Below are positions 45,441-58,788 of a stretch of 64,000 bases of DNA, piece after piece; the first letter of the stretch is position 1, and the number at the start of each line of letters is the position of its first letter. This DNA comes from Teratosphaeria epicoccoides (lineage: Eukaryota > Ascomycota > Dothideomycetes > Mycosphaerellales > Teratosphaeriaceae): the NCBI GenBank assembly GCA_021401465.1, contig JADDMT010000019.1, forward strand, positions 124,001-188,000, in the 5' to 3' direction. The notes under the pieces were generated by a model that was given only the letters and a program-made list of their open reading frames with translations, was not told the DNA's origin and searched no databases. Made by a program: the position numbers and the translations under genes.

Positions 45441-46760
45441 CTGAGTTAACAGTCCTCGGTTAATACACTAGACACGAGTAGCAGTGTACCTATTAAGAGC
45501 CTACCTTATTCTCTAGTCTCTATCTGACGATCCTATACTCCATATAACTGTTAGTAGTCTCCGAGAGTTATGTAGACAATCCCTCAGGCTAGCCGACACC
45601 TATCCCTAGCCGTAGCATCTTAGACATTAACTAGCGTAAGATCCGCGCACAAGACTATCTTCTTAATCGATGGGACTAGTATAACGACCGTCTGCGTTAA
45701 TATCGACGTAGGCACGCCGACCTCATTTCTACTAACAGCAAGTCGAGCCCTATATACATACTCTGACTCGCGGCAGTTAAAGCGCCCGCATGTGCTCGCG
45801 CGCCTGTAGATGCCTACACGTAGTCCCTGTCAAGATAGAGCCTAAAAGCGTGGTTAAAGTAGGCACGCCTATAGTCTCTGTCGCAGAGTTCTGACATCTT
45901 GCTTTAAGAGTGCTTACACTAGAAGGTCTAGTAACGAGCCTACGCGCTTATAATTCGGCACCTAGTAGAGGGTAACTATAAGATATAAGCCTAAGTAGTG
46001 TTATATCGGAGGTAGTTGCTCTGTAGTAGATCCTGCGTATATAGTAGTAAGAGTAGTTCTACATGCGAGAGAATATCCTGTACGTATTATTCTAAAGGCC
46101 TTCGAGCTACGTTTAAACTATAACAGCCATACTACTTTCGTGTTAACCCTAGGTAATTGTCGACTTCTAGACTGTCCGCTACCGATAGTTTGACGATATC
46201 TTGTATAGTAGATGCTAAAAACTAACCTCTCCTACTCGTGTCTGTAACGCCTCTACTATTACTAGGAATTCGAGTTACAATTCCCTGCTACTACTAAAGA
46301 AGGCGCTCGTTTCCTAGAACATGCGCTCCTTCGCTACTATTAACCGCGCAACTCGGCCAAGTAGGCTAAGCTGCTCTATCCGTTCTTCTAACGTAGCGTA
46401 CAGGCGTAGGTAATCGTTATGTTAAAGTGTAAGGCCTACTTTAATCGTGCCTATACTCTGCTACTATAGCGCCTTAGGTTTGTAAATTATGCTACGCTAG
46501 GTCTTAGAGGTTCTTGTCGAGGAAACACGCACACTTATCGTTCGGGCTATGCCTATATTATGTCTGTTTAAATTACAGATGTCAGGATTACTCGAAACAC
46601 GCGTTGTTTATACTTGTTAGTCTCTTGGCTAACTTCAGATGAAAGATGTAGCGGACCCTTCCGCGCTTTTCGCACCTTATTGCCATAGCCATAGCCGTCG
46701 TATATGCGACGCCGCTTTGTCTATCTTCTAGTCCGCTATAATACTATCTGCAGCAGGCAT
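45441..46760 (-). pseudogene. Unidentified gene in P (minus strand)
   Basis: A coding trace starts at ATG 46760-46758 (MPAADSIIAD) and stays in frame, with RIP stops, to about 46100. Readable parts include ICNLNRHNIGIARTISVRV, NDYLRLYATLEERIEQL, GRVARLIVAKERMF and LEFLVIVEALQTRVGEVSF. Further on (45900-45500), in another frame, GVPTSILTQTVVILVPSIKK appears. It is helical and Leu-rich in the middle. I do not recognise the family. The ATG is only 21 bp from that of the plus-strand trace starting 46782, so one of the two starts may be wrong. Confidence 0.4.
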
Positions 46761-46781
46761 GATCTAGACGCTAGGGTCCTA

Positions 46782-47461
46782 ATGATTATGGCACTTAAGA
46801 CACGCATATAGGAACAGGATACTCGAGCCTATACGCGCAAGGCAAGAGGATTAGCAGAAGCTATATCCTTGCCTAAACTACAAGCTGCCCTCGTCGCTAT
46901 TATAGGGTTCTCCTTATAGATGACGACTTAGTAGTGTCAAAGAACACGTTTGTGCTATAGCTAACTAGGCATGTGTTAGTAATAACTAGTGCTATGGCTA
47001 ATTAAGCATTTTAAAGGATCCTATTAATCGGCCTAAGACGTAGGCCTAAAGCACGTCGAGTTTCGCTTCCTCTGCTAGCTAAGAATGCATCGTATGTCGG
47101 GCCTCAAGAAGGGTTATCGCAGACGGCTCCATTCTAGCATCCCTGTCTTGTTAATGCACCGCTCTTAAGAGTTAGGAGGGTAGTAGTAGATATGCATAAA
47201 CATGAGCTGTTCGTGATCATTACTCGACAAGCTAGCGCCTATGTAAAAGCATTAGTATTCAAGTTTCGCAACTCGCCGAGGCTGTATTTAGTGTCTAAGA
47301 GATATTCAAGGCTAAGGTTCTAGGCTAAGTATCGCGACAACGAGGCCACGAATCCCGTATCCGCTATAGATAAGGACCGAGTCACTATAGTGTACCTCTA
47401 GGAGTATTCCTGCCTAGTTAATTGTAATCGCCTCGATTACGAGGCGATTACACACGAATAG
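46782..47461 (+). pseudogene. Unidentified gene in P (plus strand)
   Basis: The trace starts MIMALKTRIQEQDTRAYTRK at 46782 and switches frame once near 46915, by an indel or a lost intron. It then reads on through LLIGLRRRPKARRVSLPLL, VDMHKHELFVIITRQASAY, KYRDNEATNPVSAIDKD and NRLDYEAITHE, ending in TAG at 47459. Few stops interrupt the second part. A perfect hairpin with 10-base arms lies in its last codons (47426-47449). No family recognised. Confidence 0.4.
47426..47449. repeat. Hairpin with 10-bp perfect stem
   Basis: AATCGCCTCG, loop ATTA, CGAGGCGATT. It lies at the 3' end of the plus-strand trace and kept its CpG-rich arms in a RIP-damaged neighbourhood. Confidence 0.6.
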
Positions 47462-47875
47462 GGACTTAGTAACAGAAGAGCTCCCCGAAGAAGACCTTTT
47501 CGTCTAAGTACAGGGCGATCGCTACCTAGCTTTAGTTAGGTGCTACAGATAGGTATCTTAGGAGCTATAGCTGTCTTCACTTCGCCCGTTCTGTTTTCAC
47601 TGCTACTATCATCAATTAATGATAGTGTTACACATGTAACAACTAGTAGCAAACGTTAGATAATATAGTCCTCATGATGCTATTACCTGCATTACTGCTA
47701 TAAAAAAATCGCCTTCGCCATCTAATCCTTTTAACATTGCTTTAACATCCTTGCTAACAAGCTCTAGCGCTGCTGTCGCAAGGGCGAAGCTACGCTTCTA
47801 CGCGTATGCCTTGCATACTTCCGGATGTGTCCGCTTAACCTACAGTTATAAAATAACGGCGGTACGCCTACTGCA

Positions 47876-47895
47876 TGCCGCTAGCATGCTGTTAG
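47876..47895 (-). repeat. P spacer motif, copy 4
   Basis: TGCCGCTAGCATGCTGTTAG, which reads as the motif on the minus strand. It keeps the unmutated GCATGC core, suggesting that the R of the consensus was G. Confidence 0.55.
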
Positions 47896-48003
47896 TTAAT
47901 TAGGCTAGCTACATAGAGTAAGTACTAAAGTTGCTCCCTAGCGCTTCTGCTAATCAGGCTTATTAGTAGTACCTTACAGAGAATCCCTACATGTACGCAA
48001 CTA

Positions 48004-48023
48004 CTATTAGTATACTACTAGCA
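48004..48023 (-). repeat. P spacer motif, copy 5
   Basis: CTATTAGTATACTACTAGCA, inverted copy in the spacer upstream of the helicase. Confidence 0.65.
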
Positions 48024-48249
48024 ATCGAGGGGCAGTTTAGCGGCACTACTCGTTGCTTGTAGGTACCTCCTAGCTGCTTAGTTACTATCTGTACTATAGA
48101 CCCTACTAAATAAACAAACAGGTCGACGTTTATAACTACAGGACAGATAATCGCATACTAGTACTATGCTAATATCGACACTACTAGTTCTACCTTCACG
48201 ATTCGGCCGTGATTAGTCGTATAGTCGCTTTAATAGTCTCTTAAAAGCG

Positions 48250-50979
48250 CTAACAAGCTAACTAGCAGAGACCCGAGACCTAGACAAAAGAGTAGCTTAA
48301 ACACCGCCTAGTCTAAACGGATTTCATAGTATAGGCAGGCAATTTCGCTCCGTCGTATTTTGGATGGGACTCTCAAGACACTTAGGACGCGAGTAATATC
48401 ATTCAAAACGTGTTAAGGGTAGAGGAATTAATCGACAAGGACAGGGAAGGCTAGCCCTACATCCCGCGTTAGTTTAGATACTAAAACCCTCTGTCCGCGA
48501 ACCTGAAGAAACTAGAAGATAGGCTACGTAATGATGAAGATCCTAAGGTCGCTAAGTTGTTTAAGGGCAAACATGATCGCTCGTTAGAGGCGTAGTACAT
48601 CCCTAGTCTTAATAGCGACTACAATTAGCTGCCTGCAGAAGTCGACAAGAGCAAGTTTTAGTCGGCATTATAGTAGTACATTGCTAGCGTAGCTAAGGAC
48701 ATAGTGAAAAAGAAAAAAGACTATACTAAGGAGGGCTCTGCCGCTCTAGGCGTAGCGGCTAATACGCGCTCTGTTACACTATCGACTAAATTAGTAGGAT
48801 TAAAGCGTACTTTTTCGCATGACTTGTAGGCTTTAGCATAGACACTAAACAAGATGTTTAAGGAGTTCGCGTTCTCGAAGGCTAGTACTAATGCTAGTTA
48901 GTCAGATCAAGATGTAGAAATACGCGACATAGAGCATGTCTAGAAACTATCTTTCCTTGAAGTTAGCATCTACCTGTATATAGTCGGCTACACTAAGGAC
49001 TAGTCGAGGCTACTTCTAAATGCGGTACCTCTCGAAATTAGCCTGATGCGGAATTTAAACTCCGACTGTCTCGAACTACACATAGTTACAGAATAATAGA
49101 CAACTAACAAACACTGTTCTCGCTACTAGTTTATAGTAACTAGAGATTTGTCATAGTAGCGTGAGGGGGAATCAGACGTCATGTTAATTAGCGCGTTAAG
49201 GTAATTGCATGCGGCTATGCCTAATTATGGCGGCGCTTATCTGATCGCGGTCTTCACGGCTAAGTGCGAGGGTGACAACAGACTTATGTAGTTAATTACG
49301 CCCTGTTATAGACATGCGTTCGTGTAACGATTAACCTGTAGTTAGATGCTAACGTTTCGCAGGTTATAGCCCTCGACCTACTACGCGCGAATTTAAGCTA
49401 GACATATATAATCTAGCTGTCGAGAACTAATTGCGCTATGTTAGCTTCGAATCTAACATAATCGCCGAAACAGACGCGTAGATAGTATAACATCTTTAAC
49501 AGGAGGAGTATAGTGAGACTAGCGGGGTTACTAGTAGTATGGCAGTAGTAGATCCTAGCGCTACTGCCAAGCCTCTGCCTGAATTATACTCTCGCATGCC
49601 TACCCCTACTTGGCAGCATGCTACCCCTCCTTAGGAGTTACTAGAGGGCCCCGATGTTGCTATTACGTTAGTCGAGTAGCAGACAGCCTATCTAGATATA
49701 GTCGTATAGAATCCTGCGAACGACCCTAAACGAGAGGATATACCTAAAAGCCTAAGCATCACGATTAGTAGTAATTAGAGGCGTTCTCCGTGGCTTAGTC
49801 ACGCTGCAGGGATTCCTAGTAGCGACTAGGACGAGACTACAGAAGACCTTTACTTGTCAGATGACATGTAGAAAGCAGCCTGTATATATAATCGCTTCGA
49901 TCCTAACGAGTAGCATCCTAAGTCAAGTGTAAAGAGTAAGGATTAGTCGATAAAGTTTCCCTAACAGGCACTACAGTTCTTAAACTCCGCCTAGGCCTTA
50001 TAGCATCTAGCGAGGGGTTTGCCGCTAGTCGTTATTACTGCTACTATAGGGTTTAGGAAGACTTGTGTAGGTTAGGATGTCATCTATAGTTAGAAGCATG
50101 CATAGTGCTACTATCCTAACGTTACAGACTACGAGGTATAGGACGAATTAAACGGTAATAAGCTACAGGCACTTGTAGACCTAGATACTAACCTATACGG
50201 CAACCTTACCTAGCTAGTAGGAGGCAAGCCTCGCGTTAGGCTAGGGCTTACTCTCGTCGTCACGCCTGTCATTAAGCAGTAGATTAACAACCGCAAAAAG
50301 TTCCTTAAGAAGGGCTTCATTAAAATTATGGTCACATAATCTGATACATTCAAGTAGGCACTAGAGGATTTTAGTGTCTATAACAGTTAGGCTAAGGCTG
50401 TTCGCAACGAGGACTAGCTAAAACGTGATAAACTAGAAGCCTGTCTGTCTAAGGAAGAACTAGCGTTATAGGACAAAGACGACTTCGAGCTAACAGTGCA
50501 CAAACTCTTGACTACATTAAGCACTAATAAGAAAGTCCGATCGTAGCTCGCCAAATAGACTGTTATTACCTAGAAGTCGTACATCGGTTTAATCACTTAG
50601 CGTAATGCTAGCTAATAGGATTAGAAGGAAAGGGTAGCTAGATTTTCCGTGAAACTATTACGCTCTATTTAGTCCTTAGTTCTATTCGATGATTTCTACG
50701 AGTCAAGAGGCGTAGAAACTACCTAGCCAAACATCGCTAGACTACCTAGTAAACTATGTGTAGTCGGCCTAAGCGCTACTCTGTATAGGCATGTTAGGGA
50801 TCTGCGGCCGATCGTGTAGTATACGTTTAGCCGATTCTTTAAGATAGGCAAGAAGGAGGACAACACAAGCTAATCGCTGCTTTCTATGTCTAAGGAGTCT
50901 AACTAGAAGGGATTCGCTATTAGCAAGGCGTAGTAGTAGAGGAAGGACTTTAAACCTAAGACGAAGAAGTTTGTAGAGG
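48250..50979 (+). pseudogene. SNF2-type helicase/ATPase carried by P, N-terminal part
   Basis: This is a long plus-strand frame with RIP stops. The N-terminal 550 or so codons are unidentified (SYFGWDSQDT, LFKGKHDRSLEA, KLVGLKRTFSHDL). The ATPase core follows. Walker A reads TATIGFRKTCVG (near 50050); GFRKT in place of GFGKT fits a TG-to-TA change. Then come motif Ia LTLVVTPVIKQQI, motif II VLFDDFYESRG (near 50680) and motif III VVGLSATL (near 50765). Order and spacing fit SNF2 ATPases. The start is uncertain, at or before 48250. B3 interrupts the gene after KKFVE; the frame resumes at 59154 once B3 and one target copy are removed. Confidence 0.75.
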
Positions 50980-51339
50980 TAATACGGTTAATACTAGGGG
51001 GCTATTAGAACCGCATGGGTTCTAATGCCCGCCCTTAGCATGTAGTGACCCTGTCACATATGGCAAGGGGGTCCTTCGTACATACGTTAGCTTGTATGTC
51101 GTCTAAGAGGGATCAGTTGTCAACGTAGGACACCCCTACATCGCTAACCCTACGGTACCCCTACGGGGTTAGGCTCGGACATGCTTTCCCTAATTAAGGA
51201 GCGTTAGGGGTTATAAGCACCCTTAGCGCTACCTCTGCGATAAGCAGAAAGTAGCGCTGTCTTGTACCTACTAAAAGGTCGGATTACTCTGTTATACTAC
51301 GAGATATTTCCATATTATATAGCATATACATCTATATTA
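50980..51339 (+). repeat. B3 5' LTR
   Basis: 360 bp, TAATACGG to ATATTA, followed by GTTCTGCTTTCT with the self-priming word. The matching LTR word here reads AGAAAGTAG, with the pairing partly lost through RIP. Confidence 0.95.
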
Positions 51340-51388
51340 GTTCTGCTTTCTCCCCCCTGCTTTGCAGTCTAGCAGAGAATACTACGAT

Positions 51389-54300
51389 ATGTCTAGAGTA
51401 CTACGAACTCGCAACTAACGCGTAGCGAGCGCTATCCTAAGCGCCTGCGATAGCGAAGCTAGCCTAAGTAACTAGCCTGTAGAAGTACCCCCTGCGAGCG
51501 ACACTACATCGAGCGACGGTTCCGCTAGAGGCTAATTACGCGGCAGACAAGGCAATAGACTCCCTGCATAGGGACTATAGCTAACCCCGACTATCGACCT
51601 AGCCCTTGTAGCCATAATTGTCGATTAGGTCGCGAACTGCCTTACGAACTAGAGCTAGAGCCGCACCGCTTCTAGTAGCGATAACAGCGAGGACGCCGAA
51701 GACGTCACTATAAGTAGTACTAATAAACTAGCGGACGAAGAAATCTAGCGAGATTTCACGCTAGGGACCCGCGAAGACAACTTACTAGGAGGCGTAGACC
51801 CTCCGCGTATGCCTGCGAACCTAGTGCCTAAATTCGGGGCCATAGTAGGCTAACTAGGAGGTAGTCGTAACGCACGTAACCCGAAGCCGTTTAAGGGAGA
51901 CACCTTGAAGGAGGCTCGAACTTTCTTGCAGGCGTGTAAGGCAGTTTTTATGCTTAACCTACGCGGATATTCTACAGAGGGCGAACAAGTCGCCTTTAGT
52001 GTAATGTAGCTCGAAGAGGATAAGGAACCTCGTAACAATTAGCATGAGCGGTATAACCTTATGCGGGTCTATAACAGAACGTATACGTAGGCAGACTTTT
52101 GCTAGTTCTGTGTCGACTAGGTCGAGGATCCGGGGAATCGCGCCCTTACTATGTCTGTTAAGTATAAGAAGGCTAAGCAGGGGAAGGGACAAATAACCTC
52201 TAGCTTCGCTACCTACCTCGCTACGCTCGAGAGACAGATGCTACCCTATACTAAGATGTAACGCATGCGGCACTTGCTCGTCAAACTTAATGACAATCTT
52301 CAGAATATAATCATGACTTTTCATGAACTTCTAACAACTCGGCAAGACCTTGTGTCCCTTACGACATGTATAGAAATCACCTTGAAGCGAAATAGAAAAT
52401 CGGGTAGTAAGGACAATAAGCGTCTAAGCCCTAAGGACCTACTAAAGGGCCGCTATTACAAGCGCCCTAGGGGTTACGCCTAACGCGGTATTTCATTCCG
52501 GAGGAGTAAGCCCTCTGAGCTAAAAGACAGTAGCAAGAAGCCTCTAAGTAGCTGCTACATCTGTAGAGCGAGGGACTACTAGGCGGCTTGCTATCCTAAA
52601 CGAAGTGATAGGAAGAAGGTAAGCAAGGTGTCCGAAACCTCCCTAGAGGGGAGGCGAAAGAAGGACAAGCCTAAGACAACCGAATAGCTACTACAGGTAT
52701 CTAAGCTGTCTGTTACCGATAGTGTAGACTCATGGCCTGCCTGGCGCCTATCCGGTACGGTCTAAGTTAATGGCTCGCTTAAGCTAGTAGACTATATGTT
52801 AGATAACCTTGCGGAGGTTAACGTGATACCCTAGAGGGTAGTCGTATAGCTTGGTTTAAAGCCGATCCTAGGAGCCCTGCTACCTACCATGAAGTCCTTT
52901 TAGGGCGAAGGCGTAGTGGCTCGAGGCGCGTATAACGTGCGCCTCTAACTCGCGGACTCCTTAGGAGAAGTACGCGAGACTAATAAAGTCTTTTACGCTA
53001 AAGACGTTCCTAATAAGGAGCTCCTACTCGGCCGCCCTTAGCGCTACAAGCAGGGAGTCGTTGTTAATAGAGCTACTAACAACTAGTTCTATAGCTCTAT
53101 AGGCGAAGTTCCTGCGGTACAGATACGTGACGCACACAGCTTCTACAAGGACATGAAGAAGGTCTAATGCATGTATGTAGTCTACATACAGAACGTTAAG
53201 GAAGACGTTACCCTTCTACCTGAGTTAGAGGAATACGCCGATATTTTCGACGCAGAGGCTACGGCCTATACCTAGGCCCTAGACGCGGAACATGCAATTA
53301 ACCTTAAGGAGGGTTATAATCCTCCGCATCGACCTCTATACCCTATGTCGGAATCGTAGCTCGAAACGCTTCGAGACTACCTCTACAAGGCGCAAAGAAA
53401 CGCGTAGATCCGACGAAGCGACAGCGAGGCTAGAGCGTTAGTTATGTTCGTCCTAAAGAAGGATAACATACTCCGCCTATACGTTAACTATAGGGGCCTT
53501 AACGCGGTAACCTAGAAAAACCGCTGCCCTCTACTACTTATTAGCGAGACGCTTGACTGCCTTAGTCGCGCCGCTATCTTCTCGTCTATTGACTTGAAGG
53601 ATGCCTACTACTAGATACTAATCCGAAAGGGCGACAAGTAGAAGACTACATTCCGAACGTAGTATAGACACTTCGAGTATATAGTGATGCTATTTAGCTT
53701 GACTAACGCACTAGCAACGTTCTAAGCGTATATTAACTAGGCCCTAGCTAGCCTCGTTAACACCTGCTACGTAGTATATTTAGACGATATACTAGTCTAC
53801 TCCGACTTGAAGGAAGAGTATACTTAGTACCTAAGGATAGTACTCGAATAGCTCCGCAAGTTCGCTCTATACGCGAACCTAAAGAAGTGCTCATTCCTAA
53901 TAGATAGGATTAAGTTTCTTGGATACATCGTCTCTACGGAAGGAGTCATCATAGATGACTAAAGGGTATCTGCAATCGCGAAGTAGCTGCAGCTAACTAC
54001 CCTCTAAGAAGTGTAGGTGTTCCTAGGATTTACTAACTTCTATCGCAGATTCATACGATCCTACTCGAAGATCGTGGCCCCCCTTACGGCCCTTGCAAAG
54101 GGCGCGATTTAAGGAAAAAAGCTAGGGATAGTACCTTAGGAGGAGGCTTAGAGTAAGGCTTTCTCTAAACTTAAAGCAGCTTTTCAAACTACGCCTATAC
54201 TTCGGCACTTTGACCTTACTACAAAGATCCGGATAGAGACCGATGCTTCAAAATTCGTAATAGCCGCAATTATATCGCAGCTCTAGTCGCATGAAGGCGG

Positions 54301-56353
54301 TACGCGATAGTACCTAATTACCTTCTAGTCGCGGAAGATGCAGGGCGCTAAGCTTAACTATAAGACTCACGACTAAGAGCTTTTAGCTATTATTAACAGC
54401 TTTAAGGAGTACCGACACTACCTCGAAGGCGTAGCGTACCCTATTAAGGTACTTACTAACTATAACAACCTTCGTAGCTTCATAGGCGTGAAGTAGCTAA
54501 GTAGTCGGCAAGCAAGGTAGGCGACTTTCCTCGCTAGCTTTAACGTCGTTATCTAGCATCGTTCTAGAAAGACGAATCTGGCTAACGGTCCTTTGCGACA
54601 ACTAGACTACGACACTAGGGAGGAGGGTAACTAATAGCTTCTCCCTACGCTGCAAACGAAGCTTGTAGTTTAGGGCAGCAATCTGTCGTTAGCTCCTCTT
54701 GTAGGTCGACTACAGGTCTAATAGGGCCTCATAGCCTCCGCTAGCGACGAACCCTCCTATCTAGCAGTTATAGCGACTATGTCTAGCTCGATCTGTGCGG
54801 TAGTTAACTAGCTTACATGCGGTAAGCATACGATGTCTAAAGAACCCTTTAAAGAAGTCTCGAGACTTATTTAGCGGTTGCAAGAGCGAGAACCGGAGTT
54901 AATTAATGAGGGTATAGCCCTCTAGGACACTACAGGTAGTCCGAAGTACTAGACCAAGTCAGGCGACTTGTAGTACTTTGACAATAGGCTCTATGTACCT
55001 ACTAACTACGTACTCTGTTCGCAGCTCCTCTGTATTCATCATGACGATAAACTTGCGGGCCATTTTAGCGCAGAGAAGACAAACGTACTTCTCGGATATA
55101 AGTACTAGTAGCCTACGCTAGAACAGGATGTCTCTAACTATGTCAAATCCTGCTAGACATGCTAGGTTAGCAAATCTCGGCGCTATCGCCCCTATGGCGA
55201 TGCTTAGGCGCTCCTACTACCAGAGAGACTATAGTAGGACTTGACTATAGATTTTATTACTAATTTGCCGCTAGCAAAGTAGAGAGGCAATATAGTTAAT
55301 GCTGTCCTTATAGTAGTCGACTAATACTCTAAGATAAATGTCTTCATCCTATGTACGAAAAGATGCACAAGCGGCGAGCTTACGCGACTACTTCGCGACA
55401 AAGTTATATAGCGCTTTAGTGTCCCCTAAAGTATCCTATTAGATCGAGGTTCTGTCTTTACTAGTAAATACTAGCAAGAATTTATGTTTGAGGTACGTGT
55501 TAAGCACTACCTAAGTATAGCATTCTATCTACAGACTAATAGTTAGACTAAACGTATAAACTAGACTCTTAAGTAGTACCTTCGGTGCTACTACGCTAAG
55601 AACCAGGATGCCTAGGCCGACGCAATTCCTATGGCGGAATTTGTAGTTAATAACAGTGTGCATGCTACTATGCGCATGTCGCTATTTTAGATTCTTTATA
55701 GCTTTAATCCGGAAATATACCTAGAATTACCTTAGGACGAGTCTTCTAAGGAGAGGGTGCTAGCCGCCGCAGAATTAGCGCGGCGTATGCGCGAGGTACA
55801 TTCAGTGCTAATAGAATACTAGAAAAAGGCCTTAGAATCCTAGATTAAACATAATAACGCCTATGCTAAACTAATGTAGTACGTAGTTAGTACGAAGGTA
55901 TTACTGTTAACCAAGAATCTCAAGCTAAAACTTCTAAGCAAGAAGATGACGCTAAGGTTCGTTAGACCCTTCCGGATACGCGACGCGATAGGCTCGCAGG
56001 CATACTAGCTATCGTTGCTATTGTCGTATCATGTGCATGACGTCTTCTACGTATCTCTACTCGAACTATAGGTATAGCGCGAGGGCGAAGAGCCCGCGGA
56101 CCTGATGCTAGTAGCAGAAGAGAACGAAGAGTAGGAAGTCGAGGGTATTAAGGACAGTATATAGCGTAAGGGCGCAACGTACTATCTAGTGAAGTAGAAA
56201 GGATACCTACTTAAGTACACATAATAGGTTCCGGCTAAAGACTACAAGAACGCTCTAGAAGCTATTCGTGAATTCGAAGAGCAGAGGAGGCGTAAGCAGG
56301 GCTTAAGAAGGTCGATTCGTAGGAAGATAAGGGCTTCGGAGCAGAATTCTTAA
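51389..56353 (+). pseudogene. gag-pol: B3 gag-pol, single frame with C-terminal chromodomain
   Basis: ATG 51389 to TAA 56351-56353, 4965 nt, collinear with B1 without indels. The RT box VVYLDDILVYS is near 53770. Integrase and chromodomain are as in B1. More TAG and TAA than B1. An open stretch at 52265-52483 shows the gag segment LLVKLNDNLQN and ITLKRNRKSG. Confidence 0.95.
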
Positions 56354-56493
56354 CACGTGTATGTAGCGCATAACGCGCGGAGTAATAATAAGAAGTAAAC
56401 GCCCTACTTATACATTATTGATGCCTAAAGGCACACCTAGAATAAACCTAAGGAGAACAAGAGACATGCTCGGATTAGCTTCGTAGCTAATGC

Positions 56494-57990
56494 TTAGCGA
56501 CTACTAGTTAGGGGCTTCCTGACTAAACCCGAAGCAGGAGAGTCTTTCTTGTTACGGTCCGCTAGGGACTACCTACTTGCACGGGGTCTACTAAACACCC
56601 CGAAGCGACTATAAGTAACAGGGGTAGTAACGCCACGAAGGGAGGCTAGCATCTTCTTCTTTAGTAGGTTGCAAGGGAGCTTGTCTTTAGAGCCTATAGT
56701 AGCCAGAGAACTAGCGACATCCTTACCGCGCCTAGTCGTAACGACTACCTCATCCTTAGCATTAGAAGGCGAAGAGACTCGAGCGTGCTTGCGGCTATGG
56801 CGCTCGGCCCTTAAGATCATCTTACGCTTCTTGACACGAGTGTCGACTATATCATCAGACTTAGTGTCCCCCTTAGGCGTAACCGGTATAGTGACACTAT
56901 AGCGCGAAGGGATCACGTTAGGACCGAAGGTATCCTAGACGTTGTCATCCTCCTTATCCTCAAAGATCTGGCCTAGAGGCTTGTACCTTAGCGTCTTGAC
57001 AGACGTAGTGTAGGTCGCAAGCGGGGAAGGTTCGGCTTCCTCGTCACTAACCTTAATTTCGGCCCTAGCCTTCTTCTTCTTCTTAGACAGTAGCGTCAAG
57101 GCGGCGTAGGCAGCAGCGCTATAATGTGTTAGCTATACGCACGCGACAGGATTCGAGTAAGTAACTTACAGCTTAGTCCTTAGGACTAGCTTAGAGGCAG
57201 GCTATCTCTTAGTATAGCGCTAGGGCGTAGCCTTAGCGGCGGGAGCGGTAAATTGCTTGATAACCTTCTTGCGGATCATCCGCGTCTTAAAGTCATCGTT
57301 AATAGAGGCAAGGGCCCCGAGTTGCTAACGCTAACAGCTAGTCAGATATTTCTCGACGCTAACGTTAGCCTAGCGGAGAAAGTCAGTATTTATACTTAGA
57401 GGGTACCTGTACTATATGCGTACTATAGCGAAGGTCTTAACCCTAACGGTTAGTACCTTCAAGATCTTCTAGACTAAGTCTGCGATTAGACCTAGACAAA
57501 CGTTTTCGCCTGTTAGTAGAGAGTCGAAGCGAACACTGCCGTGAGAATAGTTAGCAGTCGCAGTAAAGCACGAGAGGGCGCTAAGCAGGTAGGCGAGTAC
57601 CTTGTAGTACTTAGCCTGTAGCCTGTTCATAGTCAGAGTGCCTTTAGTAATCCCCTTGTCGCGCGTACTCTAGAAGTCATCGATGTTACAGTAGAGCTAG
57701 TTATACTCGCTATACACCTCTTCAGGGAGGTCTTAGCATTTTTGATGCTTGCTATTACAGTTAACATAATTGTAGTAGACACTACCCTTATTAAATCCGC
57801 TGACATAGATCTTAGCTACGCTTCGGTTAGTATAAGTTACGCATACCTCGCGGGTAGGGGACACCTTACTAACACGTAGAGGAGAGATGTGTGTAGCTTA
57901 GCTACTAAGGTTGTCGAGGCATTGTCGACACGAGCGACAATCGTAGGCAGAGCGAGTAGCGTCGAACTTAGTCTGTAGCATATAAGCCAT
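56494..57990 (-). pseudogene. B3 antisense accessory gene
   Basis: 1497 nt, ATG at 57990-57988, TAA at 56496-56494, the same frame and length as in B1. The basic segment (DTRVKKRKMILRAERHSRKH) and acidic patches are preserved, but extra TAG codons interrupt it (one at 56569-56571). Equal length in two independent copies argues for selection on this frame before RIP. Confidence 0.75.
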
Positions 57991-58788
57991 TATAGCTAAG
58001 ACAGGTTAATTAATCTTGATTAATTGATTAGAGAAGAAGAAGCTCTAGTATAGACCCGCAGACATAGCGAGGCGCAAGCTAAGCGAAATAGGAGCGGAGG
58101 TTAATGTTAGTGTCTTAGAACAGGAAGTTTAGGAAAGTGACGAGGTTTTTATACCCTCTAATAGCCCCCCTGTTACCTACCGCAACCGTTAAGCTAGTAA
58201 CTCGAACTACATATGTAGAGTACCTACCTTTAGTTAACTTACAAGGGGACCGAATGATGTAATAACGGATAACGCGGCTGTTACGCATGTACGCTAACTA
58301 TACTCATACTAGCCTACTAGCATGAAAATGTAGCGAGGCCCGCGCTAGGAGCGCGCTCCTACTATTTCGAGTAGCGCGCGTAGAGCGTCCGCGTACTTTC
58401 CTACTACCCTAAGGTTCTGCAACATGTTCTTCATAGTCACGACTAAATAGGGACAGCCAAGCTACTTAGCGAGGCTAGCGCGTATGCTTACCCTATAATT
58501 TCAAGGATTAACTAAAGTACGTGCTTATAGTGTCCTAATATCTCGATCTGCATGTAAAGCGAAGGTGTTACAAAGCTGCCTAACATGTAACAGGTTAAAA
58601 CCCGCCTAAGTTAGCAGCCTCCGCCCTGTACTTGCTACGAAGGTGTTAAGGTATATGCATGACACATGTTACGTAGGCTATCTACCTATTTACCCTTACA
58701 TAGTGCAAGTATGCTACATCCTATACCCTATACATTCCGCGTGCATTACTCGGTAAGGCTAGGGACATCCTCATAGGAGGAGGGGTAG
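57991..58788. other. B3 spacer with TATA box, palindrome and purine tract
   Basis: Homologous to 22756-23553. It holds a minus-strand TATAAAAA at 58146-58153, AGGAGCGCGCTCCT at 58347-58360 and GGAGGAGGGGTAG just before the 3' LTR. No gene seen. Confidence 0.6.

Larger units (their letters stand above)
47462..48249. other. Spacer in P before the helicase gene
   Basis: No supported gene. Two inverted copies of the spacer motif lie at 47876-47895 and 48004-48023. It probably contains the helicase promoter. Confidence 0.45.
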
